This document shows positions 7,031 through 13,088 of a stretch of DNA of 13,088 bases, in pieces. Position 1 is the stretch's first letter. The number at the start of each line of letters is the position of its first letter. The DNA is from JAJISG01 sp964347345 (GTDB taxonomy: Archaea; Thermoplasmatota; Thermoplasmata; RBG-16-68-12; JAJISG01). Made by a program: the position numbers and the translations under genes. The notes beneath the pieces were generated by a model, which ran no database searches, was not told the DNA's origin, and was given only the letters and a program-made list of their open reading frames with translations. The stretch spans positions 1 through 13,088 of the forward strand of contig CAYFYB010000037.1 in assembly GCA_964347345.1 (NCBI GenBank), given 5' to 3'.

Positions 7031-7132
7031 TCAGGCGAGGAAGCGGAAGGCGTCTTTCCTCATGATGCACGGGATCCCCCTTGACGTGAGGTCGAGACGG
7101 CCCTTCATCTCCTCAGAGAGGCGATGAAGGAA
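7031..7132 (-). pseudogene. Possible gene remnant: 33 sense codons after the zinc-ribbon gene stop
   Basis: Directly after the TAG of the membrane zinc-ribbon gene (7133-7135) the same minus-strand frame stays open for 33 codons, up to TGA at 7031-7033. The translation looks like the end of a folded protein: FLHRLSEEMKGRLDL near its start, then SRGIPCIMRKDAFRFLA at its end. The only ATG in its first half (7108) would give a 25-residue peptide, with GAGGAG touching the start codon, too close for normal initiation. I read it as a leftover C-terminus of a lost gene, or a chance open frame; a real microprotein is less likely. The slipin TATA box follows 21 bases later. Confidence 0.25.
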
Positions 7133-7687
7133 CTACTGAATTCTTGAGCCACAGCTCGTGCAGAACCTGTAGGGCGGGGCGAGCCGCGTGCCGCAGGAGG
7201 CGCAGTACTCGGGAGTCCTGCTCCCGGAAGGGGTCACGTCGATCCTCTTCGGTGATGTAGGGGAAACCCACTCTGGAACCGTCGAGCCGGGTGTTTGGAC
7301 ATGAGCTGGAACGGCGGACTCGGCGAGCAGAATGCTTGTGTAGGCTCGGTTCGCCTTCAGATAGGCGATTATCAGGAAGATCGCGGATAGGACCCCTCCA
7401 ACGAAAATCGAGACAATGCCCAGGGCTAGGGCCGGGCTTCGAGCTTCCCTGACCTTGCCCACAGACAGTGGTCTGTAGACCGTTGCGTAGACCAGGAAGA
7501 GGAAGAAAAGCGGTATCATACCCAAGATGAAGAGAAGGATAGCAGGCACCACCGCCCACATGAGAAGGAAGAGGGCACCGAAGACCCCATAGAGGATCAG
7601 GGCTGCTAGTGTCCAACCCTTTGCACTCTCGGCATGCCGCTGCGCCTCGGGAGGAATGGTCTTCTCGAACACCCAGGATGAATGCAC
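7133..7687 (-). CDS. Multi-helix membrane protein with C-terminal zinc ribbon
   Basis: This is a 184-residue protein. A soluble N-terminus (1-22) is followed by hydrophobic helices at about 25-45, 46-70 (perhaps two close segments) and 86-110. A Pro/Ser-rich linker leads to one zinc ribbon at the very C-terminus (C162-x2-C165...C176-x2-C179; YCASCGTRL then FCTSCGSRI). The ribbon should lie in the cytoplasm if the number of helices is even, but the topology is uncertain. I do not recognise the family; small membrane proteins with such ribbons are common in archaea. GTG 7687 opens the frame, and GTG 7672 (residue 6) is an alternative. It is separate in sequence from the two-ribbon protein at 1286-1741, which has its ribbons in tandem. 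It appears to be transcribed alone. Confidence 0.8.
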   Translation of the reverse strand: MHSSWVFEKTIPPEAQRHAESAKGWTLAALILYGVFGALFLLMWAVVPAILLFILGMIPLFFLFLVYATVYRPLSVGKVREARSPALALGIVSIFVGGVLSAIFLIIAYLKANRAYTSILLAESAVPAHVQTPGSTVPEWVSPTSPKRIDVTPSGSRTPEYCASCGTRLAPPYRFCTSCGSRIQ

Positions 7688-7724
7688 TCGGGGACATAAT
7701 GGTTTGTCGATTCAGTCTCTTCTG

Positions 7725-7733
7725 GGATATGTC
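7725..7733 (-). promoter_or_regulatory. Weak TATA-like box of the zinc-ribbon membrane gene
   Basis: Read on the minus strand this is GACATATCC, about 42 bases before GTG 7687. The expected transcription start is near 7703. The element is weaker than the other boxes in the window. Confidence 0.3.
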
Positions 7734-7748
7734 TAGAGGTTCGATGTC

Positions 7749-8156
7749 TCAGAGATCCCAGCTGGCCTTCGCCTCCAGCTCGACCTTCAACATGACATCC
7801 TCACCGTCGACCCACTCCAGGGTGGAACCGTACTGATGATACTTGGCGAAGAGGGCCTCCTTGGACTCGGTGTACTCCGGCCCAGAGCGAAGAACGGTCG
7901 CCCTGCCCGATAGGCGTATGCCTCGCAGGTTGTCCCAATCCTCCGAGTACTCGTGGACAACGAATGTCACTCTGTCCTCGCGGTCGAGCCGCCTAACCTT
8001 CCAAGAGTTGCCCCCAGTGCCGATGTACACTGCGCCCTTGTGGAGAACGTAGCACAAGGGGATAGCTCTTGGAAAGCCGTCCTTGGATCCGATGGCCAAG
8101 ACCCCAACCCTCTGGAACCTCAGAAAGCTCTCTTCGGCAGCCGAGAGATGAATCAT
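7749..8156 (-). CDS. PNPOx-like split-barrel flavin/F420-binding protein
   Basis: This is a 135-residue protein of the pyridoxamine 5'-phosphate oxidase-like superfamily. The N-terminal helix LSAAEESFLRFQRVGVLAI leads into strands (GFPRAIPLCYVL, GAVYIGTGG). The cofactor-proximal SWKVRRLDREDRVTFVVHEY and EDWDNLRGIRLSGRATVL follow, a pattern common in the short PPOX proteins that bind FMN or F420. The function is probably a small flavin- or F420-dependent reductase; no substrate can be assigned. An upstream in-frame ATG would add 20 residues, but those do not look like the family. The TATA box at 8175-8183 puts the transcript start right at ATG 8156, so this start is well supported and probably leaderless. 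It diverges from the permease gene, with 119 bases between the two start codons. Confidence 0.88.
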   Translation of the reverse strand: MIHLSAAEESFLRFQRVGVLAIGSKDGFPRAIPLCYVLHKGAVYIGTGGNSWKVRRLDREDRVTFVVHEYSEDWDNLRGIRLSGRATVLRSGPEYTESKEALFAKYHQYGSTLEWVDGEDVMLKVELEAKASWDL

Positions 8157-8174
8157 GAGAGAGTAATCGAGGAC

Positions 8175-8183
8175 ATGATAAAA
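8175..8183 (-). promoter_or_regulatory. TATA box of the PNPOx-like gene
   Basis: On the minus strand this is TTTTATCAT, centred about 23 bases before ATG 8156. It predicts a leaderless transcript and decides the start codon, because the longer reading frame from 8216 would begin upstream of the box. Confidence 0.55.
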
Positions 8184-8229
8184 GAAATCAATGGCCCCCT
8201 CGGCAACCGTCATCACATAGACCCTCTCG

Positions 8230-8247
8230 AGGCCTTAGGAGGCCTTA
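8230..8247. repeat. Two AGGCCTTA direct repeats in the divergent promoter region
   Basis: AGGCCTTA occurs at 8230-8237 and again at 8240-8247, ten bases apart (about one helical turn). The second copy runs into the permease TATA box. Each contains the palindrome AGGCCT. The position and one-turn spacing would suit a regulator binding over the TATA box, but the motif is short and GC-rich, so chance is possible. Confidence 0.3.
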
Positions 8248-8251
8248 ATAG
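8243..8251 (+). promoter_or_regulatory. TATA box of the permease-UspA gene
   Basis: CCTTAATAG is centred about 29 bases before ATG 8276, predicting a transcript that begins on or next to the start codon (leaderless). Confidence 0.55.
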
Positions 8252-8275
8252 CCCACGCCTCTTCGCTCAAGCAGT

Positions 8276-10612
8276 ATGGCCCAAAGACGAGGAGCGAAGG
8301 TAGAGGTCAAGCTACGACGGGACCTGGGCCTCCTCGACATCGTCATGATCGGCCTGGGCCCCACCATAGGGACCACCATCTTCCTCCTGGTCGGTCCAGG
8401 ATTCGCCATCACCGGGCCCTCCCTCCTCCTGGCCTTTGGCCTGAACTTCGTCGTCACCCTCTTCACAGCCATGGCCTATATGGAACTGGGCTCTGCCTTT
8501 CCTGAGACCGGGGGAGGCTACCTCTGGATCCGGAAGGCCATGAAGGAGCCCTGGGGCTTCCTCGGGGGCTGGATGTCCTGGTTCGGCCACTGTGTCGTCG
8601 CAGCCTTCTACATATTCGGCTTCGGCCTAGGAGCCGTGCTCATCCTTAGGGCCCTCGGAGGCGGGTCCGAGGTCACTCTCTTCGGCCTTGGAGAGGATGC
8701 CCTAGTCAAGCTCTTTGCAGTCCTAGCTGCGGGTATCTTCATCGCCTTGAACTACCGAGGGACGAGGATCACTGGCCGCTCCGAGGCCGCCGTGACGGCC
8801 GCCCTCGTGGGCATCGTTCTCGCCTTCATCGCCTTCGCCCTGCTGTTCCTCCTCAGTGGCAGGAGCCTATCTTGGGACAGCTTTCAGCCCTTCTTCAAGG
8901 GTGACACGGGCTGGGGCCAGTTCCTGGCGCTGCTGGGCGCCATGGGCTTCACATTCATCGTCTTCCAGGGGTACGAGATCATAGCGCAGACGGGGGAGGA
9001 GTGCAGGGAGCCGGAGAAGAACATCCCCCGGGCCACCTTCCTCGTCATCGGCCTATCCACGGCCATCTTCCTCCTGGTGGCCTTCGCTTCCATTGGCATC
9101 GCCGGCAGCTGTGTTGCCACGGACCCCACCCATGCGTGCCTGCTGGAAGAGGGACCGGAGGGGCCCCGGGGGAACGAGAACGGGCTCGTGGCCATTGCAG
9201 GGAAGGTGATGCCCTTTGGCACGGCCCTAGTGGTCTTTGGCATTGTCCTAGGGGCCCTGGCAGCCACAAACTCCCTCATCTTCTCCGCCAGCCGGGTGTC
9301 TTTCGCCATGGGTCGGGGAGGCGACCTGCCTCGAGCTCTGGGTGAGCTCCACGCAAAAAAACGCACCCCCGCGGTCTCTATCGGGGTGAGTGGCCTCGTC
9401 ATCGTCCTCATGGCCCTCACCCTGGACATCGAAACTGTTGCTGCCAGTGCGGACATCATGTTCCTCCTGCTCTTCCTGCAGGTGAACTGGGCAGCCATCG
9501 TCCTCAGGCGGAAGTTGCCCAAGGTCAAGCGGTACTACATCATGCCCCTCTTTCCATTGGTCCCCATAGTGGGCATCGCCACCAAGCTCCTCATTGCGGC
9601 CAGCCTCTGGACGGTCAATCCCACAGCCTGGTTCATCGCCCTGGCATGGATTGGTGCCGGCCTGGCTGTTTACGTTGCCTACGAGCGAAGGGAGGCCGTC
9701 GTCGAGATAGTCAGGGCCGTCGAGTCGATGCTGCCGAGGCTGTACAGGAGGTACCGCATCCTCCTTCCCGTGGAGGAGTTCGAACGCCGGGAGCTGGTAG
9801 ACTTCGCTGCCCTGGCGGCCCAGGTCGAAGGGGGGGAGCTGACCCTGTTGCACGTGGTGGAGGTGCCTGCCAGCCTTCCGGTGGAAGCTGTAGACAGTTC
9901 CTACATCGGCGGCCTACAGTCGAGTCTGGGCAAGCTCCGGAGACGGGGAGAGAGGCTCAAAGTGGCCACCAGGGCCAGGGTCGAGGCCAGCAGGAGGGTG
10001 TTCGACGCCGTCATGACAAACCTCCAGGAGGAGGACATAGACCTCCTCATCCTGGGCTGGAGGGGCATCCGCCGGCAGGGGCGCGTCTTGGGCACGAACG
10101 TGGACCGCTTCGTCCGAAAGGCGCCCTGCGATGTGGTGGTCTTCAAGAGCGCTGGTCTGAGGAGGAAGCTGAGGCGGATCCTGGTGATGAATGCCCCCGG
10201 ATGGCATGCATCCTATGCGACAGGTTACGCCATCCTGCTTGCCAAGAAGCATGGAGCGAGCATCACCATCCTCACCGCCGCCCGTACGGACAGGGAGATA
10301 GCGAAGGAGAGGATCTACAGCGAACGCTTGGCTGCCATGTGCCGGACCCACGATGTGCGTCACGAGGAGAGGTTCCTGAAGGTTCGAAACATCACTGGTG
10401 CCGTTGTTGAGGCCTCCCGGGACCACGACCTCCTCGCTCTGGGGGCTTCGGAGGCCCGGACCCGGAGGAGGATCGTCTTCGGTACGGTGCAGGACCGGAT
10501 CGCCCGGATGACGCCCGTCCCGGTGCTCATGGTGCGCAAGGTGGTCTCTCGCCCGCTGCCGGGGAGGTGGCGGTTCTTCCGCAGGCTCCTTCGCCCCTCG
10601 GCCCCCAGGTGA
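8276..10612 (+). CDS. APC-family amino acid permease fused to two UspA-like domains
   Basis: This is a 778-residue protein. Residues about 15-470 form an APC-superfamily transporter with roughly twelve membrane helices. The first carries the unwound substrate-binding motif GLGPTIGTTIF (26-36), followed by MAYMELGSAFPETGGGY. An external loop holds CVATDPTHAC. Residues about 494-625 and 631-757 are two UspA-like domains. The first has RILLPVEE and an ATP-loop-like GWRGIRRQGRVLGT from G594, one residue shorter than the usual spacing. The second has RILVMNAPG and GASEARTRRRIVFGT from G723, with E726 where the second glycine is normal. The transporter probably imports amino acids or amines; the cytoplasmic Usp pair may gate it in response to adenine nucleotide. 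Such permease-Usp fusions are known in archaea and bacteria. The start is fixed by a leaderless-type promoter. Substrate not predictable. Confidence 0.93.
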   Translation: MAQRRGAKVEVKLRRDLGLLDIVMIGLGPTIGTTIFLLVGPGFAITGPSLLLAFGLNFVVTLFTAMAYMELGSAFPETGGGYLWIRKAMKEPWGFLGGWMSWFGHCVVAAFYIFGFGLGAVLILRALGGGSEVTLFGLGEDALVKLFAVLAAGIFIALNYRGTRITGRSEAAVTAALVGIVLAFIAFALLFLLSGRSLSWDSFQPFFKGDTGWGQFLALLGAMGFTFIVFQGYEIIAQTGEECREPEKNIPRATFLVIGLSTAIFLLVAFASIGIAGSCVATDPTHACLLEEGPEGPRGNENGLVAIAGKVMPFGTALVVFGIVLGALAATNSLIFSASRVSFAMGRGGDLPRALGELHAKKRTPAVSIGVSGLVIVLMALTLDIETVAASADIMFLLLFLQVNWAAIVLRRKLPKVKRYYIMPLFPLVPIVGIATKLLIAASLWTVNPTAWFIALAWIGAGLAVYVAYERREAVVEIVRAVESMLPRLYRRYRILLPVEEFERRELVDFAALAAQVEGGELTLLHVVEVPASLPVEAVDSSYIGGLQSSLGKLRRRGERLKVATRARVEASRRVFDAVMTNLQEEDIDLLILGWRGIRRQGRVLGTNVDRFVRKAPCDVVVFKSAGLRRKLRRILVMNAPGWHASYATGYAILLAKKHGASITILTAARTDREIAKERIYSERLAAMCRTHDVRHEERFLKVRNITGAVVEASRDHDLLALGASEARTRRRIVFGTVQDRIARMTPVPVLMVRKVVSRPLPGRWRFFRRLLRPSAPR

Positions 10613-10664
10613 ACAATCCGCGGGCGGTCTTAGGCGCCTTTCAGGCATGATCATTGAGAGAGGA

Positions 10665-10672
10665 TTTTTACA
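10665..10672 (+). promoter_or_regulatory. TATA-like box upstream of the frameshifted surface protein gene
   Basis: TTTTTACA is centred about 28 bases before GTG 10697, consistent with leaderless initiation on that GTG. The promoter looks intact although the gene downstream is broken. Confidence 0.4.
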
Positions 10673-10696
10673 CCATCCTACGAGACATCAGATACG

Positions 10697-11669
10697 GTGC
10701 AAAGCCGCTCCCTGCTAGTCACGTCTTTAGTCGTATCCCTCCTTTTGGGCGTCCTCGTCGTTTCCCAGCCTGTGGACGCTCATCCCTATCACCTCCAGCT
10801 GGCCAATGAGGTCATAGGCGGCGATGACGAGGTCAAGGGTGACCGCTGGCGGGCTCAGTCCTTCGTCCCAGAGTCGGAATTCTTCGTGTCGCGCATCGCC
10901 GTGTACGAGATCTGGTCACCTTCAACGCGACCCTCTACAACGTTGGTCTGACCACTGGCATGAACCTCATCGTCGAAGCGTCGCTGGACCCCAACGGGAC
11001 CTACGCCGTGGAGTCGACAGGTGGCTTCGTGACCTGGACCGTATCATCCATCCTGCCAGGTTCCGTAGTGACCCTTGCCGTAAGGCTCCGAGGCGCGGAG
11101 GCAGGCACGACTTCCTTCCGATTCGCCCTCGACCTTACTGATGGTTCTGGCAGCCCACCGAAGGCGGTCATGAGCAACGACGTGACCATAGACTTCGTGG
11201 CCACTGCGGTATCCGCCTTGGACCTCCTTCCATGGTGGCTCCTTGCGGTCCTATCGGTGGCCATCGTAGGGGTTGCCTACGTGGCGGTGTGGCGTCGGCG
11301 CTCGAAGGGGAGCATAGAGGATGTGTTCGTCGTGGACTACGGTGGGACCCTGATTGCCCACCGTTCCAAGAGCCTGATGCCCTACGGCGATGAGGATCTC
11401 GTCGTCTCGATGTTCACGGCAGTACAGGACTTCGTCCGCCATACCTTCTCCCAGGAACTGACGAGCAGATGCGGGCCTTAGAGTTCGGAGAGAGGAGGAT
11501 CATGGTCGAGCGAGGGAAGCACCACCACATCGCCGTGGTTTACAGGGGTAAGATGGATAACGAGCTCGCTGAGAGGATTCGCCAGACCTCCAAGGAAATC
11601 GATGAGCGGTATGGGAAGATCCTGGAATCTTGGGACGGTAGTGTGAACGAGGTCCGCGGGGATCAATAA
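10697..11669 (+). pseudogene. Secreted/membrane protein gene split over three reading frames
   Basis: Three consecutive open segments in three different frames read as one protein. The first (10697 to about 10905) encodes a signal peptide (LLVTSLVVSLLLGVLVV, then VDAHPYH) and a domain start with QSFVPESEFFVSRIAVYE. The second (about 10909 to 11456) resumes with DLVTFNATLYNVGL, a CARDB/DUF11-like beta-sandwich, then a membrane helix (LLPWWLLAVLSVAIVGVAYVAVW) and VEDVF-like cytoplasmic sequence (DVFVVDYGGTLIAH, AVQDFVRHTFSQE). The third (about 11457 to 11669) continues with DEQMRALEFGERRIMVERG and a helical end. The second break fits a one-base loss near 11457-11460. The first may be a larger deletion, since the sandwich begins abruptly. 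The cytoplasmic part recalls Roadblock/longin-like folds (inference). Either a decayed gene or sequence errors; its neighbours are intact. Confidence 0.75.
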
Positions 11670-11814
11670 CCTCCTCCCGCGGATATGGTTGGAGGACATG
11701 CACGTCTCCCCCTAGGAGTAGACACGGCTGGCAGTCCCAGCGCCAATGGGTAGGGCTTCTGCGCCACCATCACGTCGGATGTGTTGGTCCTTGGCGTTCC
11801 GTAGGCTCCGGGCC

Positions 11815-12357
11815 TCAGTCCGCCCACTTTATGCTGCAACCGATGGCTGGGACGAAGGGCTGCCTCGGAGACCCTCCTGCCAGGATGGCGTCCAAAGCAT
11901 CCCGCAGGTACTCTGACTTCACCGCCGAGGGATTCTGGTAGTTGTCGTCCAACCGACCCCTATAGGCGAGCTTCCTATCCTTGTTGAAGATGAAGAACTC
12001 CGGGGTGCACTGAGCCCCGTAGGTGTCGGCCACGTCCTGGCCCTTGTCCCTCAGATAGGGGAAGTTGTAGCCTTTGAGCTTGGCCCTCTTCACCATGTTG
12101 TCGAAGCTGTCCTCCGGGTACTTCCTCTCGTCGTTGGGGTTGATACCAACGAACTGCACGCCTTTGGCCTCGTAATCCGCCTGGACAGCTATCATGCGGT
12201 CTTCATAGGCCTGAACGTAGGGGCAGTGGACGCACATGAAAACGACGCCCAAGACGGGCTTTTCCGAGAAATCCTCCAGGCCGTGGGCCTTGCCATCCAC
12301 CCCTGGCAGTTCGAAGCCAGGCGCGGGATCACCAATCTTCAGTCCGATGTCCTGCAT
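11815..12357 (-). CDS. Thioredoxin-fold redoxin (AhpC/TSA-like) with CVHC active site
   Basis: This is a 180-residue cytosolic protein. The redoxin N-terminus (LKIGDPAPGFELPGVDGK) is followed by PVLGVVFMCVHCPYVQAYE with the CxxC pair C42/C45. VQFVGINPNDERKYPEDSF comes next, then the cis-proline loop AQCTPEFFIFNKDRKLAYRG and a helical end (EYLRDALDAILAG). This matches the 'thioredoxin family protein / redoxin' group of AhpC-TSA-like proteins that carry a CxxC in place of the single peroxidatic Cys. It probably works as a thiol-disulfide reductase or peroxide reductase; a CMD/AhpD-like protein lies elsewhere in this window but is not linked. A frame extending to 12549 exists, but the TATA box lies inside that extension and the extra residues are not family-like, so ATG 12357 is the start. 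Confidence 0.93.
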   Translation of the reverse strand: MQDIGLKIGDPAPGFELPGVDGKAHGLEDFSEKPVLGVVFMCVHCPYVQAYEDRMIAVQADYEAKGVQFVGINPNDERKYPEDSFDNMVKRAKLKGYNFPYLRDKGQDVADTYGAQCTPEFFIFNKDRKLAYRGRLDDNYQNPSAVKSEYLRDALDAILAGGSPRQPFVPAIGCSIKWAD

Positions 12358-12387
12358 GTGAATCCGTGGCCTTTCAGGCGGGGGGTT

Positions 12388-12397
12388 GCTATAAAGG
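12388..12397 (-). promoter_or_regulatory. TATA box of the redoxin gene
   Basis: On the minus strand this is CCTTTATAGC, centred about 36 bases before ATG 12357. The expected transcript start is near 12366, leaving a leader of about nine bases. It also shows that the redoxin is transcribed separately from the repeat-protein gene upstream of it. Confidence 0.6.
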
Positions 12398-12555
12398 TTC
12401 CCCGATCGTCTTGCCGATTCGCGAGAGGCCCTGGGCGCCCGGAAGAGGACCTGAGGGGCTTGGCCGTCATGGCAGACTAGCTTCCGTTCTCCATATTTGG
12501 CCCCATTGCCCTGGTGGCCCGTCGGCGACGCCCGTGCCCCTCCAGCCAAGGCAGC

Positions 12556-13088
12556 CTAGCAGCCAAAGATTCCGCAGAAGATGTCGCCCACCCCTCCGAA
12601 GATAGAGTCCATGAGACCCTGAATAACGCTAGCCGCGAATCCCGCCAAGGCAAGGGCACCCTCGATGGCTCCCTGGGCAAAACCCAAGACGGCGTTGAAG
12701 AGATTCGTAATTTGCGAAGCGGTCCACGCGTAAACGTCCTTCAGGACTTGGGCAATGGCATCGGCGGCGAATCCAATCGCCTTCAAGACCTGGGCGACGA
12801 ACCCTGCAGCGGAATTGAACACAGTGGTGAGGGCGTTCGCGATCTCGGTCGCAAGGAACCCGACGGCCTTCAGGATCTGGGCGGCAGCTTCTTCGGCCAG
12901 ACCAAAGACGAAGACGATGGCTTCCAAGATGACCTCGGCGGTGAAACCGATGGTCTTCAGGATCTGGGCGGCAGCTTCTTCGGCCAGACCAAAGACGAAG
13001 ACGATGGCTTCCAAGATGACCTCGGCGGTGAAACCGATGGTCTTCAGGATCTGGGCGGCAGCTTCTCCGGCCAGACCAAAGACGACGA
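12556..13088 (-). CDS. 29-residue helical-repeat protein, 3' part only (start beyond the window)
   Basis: The frame is open to the window edge with no start codon of its own, so only the C-terminal 176 residues are seen. They consist of one partial and five complete repeats of exactly 29 residues, followed by FCGIFGC and the stop. The best unit reads LEAIVFVFGLAEEAAAQILK, then TIGFTAEVI. Repeats toward the C-terminus keep the hydrophobic pattern and the (V/I)LKAIGF-like core but diverge strongly (ANALTTVFNSAAGF..., AQVLKDVYAWTASQI..., IEGALALAGFAASVI...). A period of 29 equals eight turns at 3.6 residues per turn, so one long amphipathic helix or a stack of helices would keep a constant hydrophobic face. 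I do not recognise the family. A surface- or membrane-associating protein is plausible; the only two cysteines visible are at the extreme C-terminus. Confidence 0.8.
   Translation of the reverse strand, partial: VVFGLAGEAAAQILKTIGFTAEVILEAIVFVFGLAEEAAAQILKTIGFTAEVILEAIVFVFGLAEEAAAQILKAVGFLATEIANALTTVFNSAAGFVAQVLKAIGFAADAIAQVLKDVYAWTASQITNLFNAVLGFAQGAIEGALALAGFAASVIQGLMDSIFGGVGDIFCGIFGC
12841..13088. repeat. 87-base in-frame tandem repeat, near-identical copies
   Basis: Within the repeat-protein gene, bases 12901-12987 and 12988-13074 differ at one position (12980/13067, changing Glu to Gly). A third copy begins at 13075 and is cut by the window end. Bases 12868-12979 match 12955-13066 exactly (112 bases). 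Left of 12868 identity drops quickly, although the 29-codon spacing continues. No unrelated spacers separate the copies. Confidence 0.95.

Noticed and set aside
7133..7135. TAG read as pyrrolysine to extend the zinc-ribbon protein
   Set aside because: Several other genes here end in TAG (1279, 3567, 4649, and minus-strand 1286 and 12556), so TAG is an ordinary stop, and the protein ends sensibly at its ribbon.
9248..10654. Minus-strand open frames of about 200-250 codons opposite the permease-Usp gene
   Set aside because: The plus-strand gene is intact with recognisable domains throughout; the opposite frames show no coding character.
12358..12549. 64-residue N-terminal extension of the redoxin from 12549
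   Set aside because: A good TATA box lies inside it at 12388-12397 and the family-like sequence begins exactly at ATG 12357.
12841..13088. CRISPR array
   Set aside because: The 87-base copies are directly adjacent without unique spacers, and the period is in frame within an open reading frame.

Overview
The window looks like a piece of archaeal chromosome. Most genes carry a TATA-like box about 23-36 bases upstream of the start codon, with little or no 5' leader. There is a slipin/NfeD protease pair of the Pyrococcus type, an F420-type LLM oxidoreductase, and membrane proteins with zinc ribbons, SHOCT helices or winged-helix domains. The high GC content and this gene mix suggest a member of the Thermoplasmatota or a nearby euryarchaeal lineage. 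That placement is inference from gene content, because no rRNA or other marker gene is present.

Layout from left to right: an unrecognised 149-residue protein (175-624, +); a carboxymuconolactone decarboxylase/AhpD-like protein with an intact CxxC-H motif (745-1281, +); a two-helix membrane protein with two zinc ribbons (1286-1741, -); an F420-type LLM flavin oxidoreductase-like protein (1906-2925, -), preceded by a possible 16-codon upstream ORF; a membrane-anchored winged-helix protein whose true start is unclear (3105-3569, +); a copper-related pair, SHOCT-TM-cupredoxin followed one base later by a Met/Gly-rich two-helix SHOCT protein (3682-4651, +); the slipin-nfeD operon with a 4-base ATGA overlap (6972 down to 4718, -); a membrane protein with a C-terminal zinc ribbon (7133-7687, -), followed by a 33-codon open stretch that looks like a gene remnant; a PNPOx-like flavin/F420 split-barrel protein (7749-8156, -), divergent from an APC-family permease fused to two UspA-like domains (8276-10612, +); a secreted or membrane protein split over three reading frames (10697-11669, +); a thioredoxin-fold redoxin with a CVHC active site (11815-12357, -); and the 3' end of a gene for a protein built from 29-residue amphipathic helical repeats (12556 to the window edge, -).

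The genes form short, mostly one- or two-gene units of mixed orientation and not one pathway. The firm functional couplings are slipin with NfeD (membrane protein quality control) and the two SHOCT proteins (envelope copper or redox chemistry, inferred). Several single genes are redox-related (CMD/AhpD-like, LLM, PNPOx-like, redoxin), but they do not form an operon.

The most unusual items are the 29-residue repeat protein at the right edge, the SHOCT-cupredoxin pair, and the twice-frameshifted surface protein. I found no rRNA, tRNA, CRISPR array, insertion sequence or convincing terminator. No gene-free stretch exceeds 300 bases.
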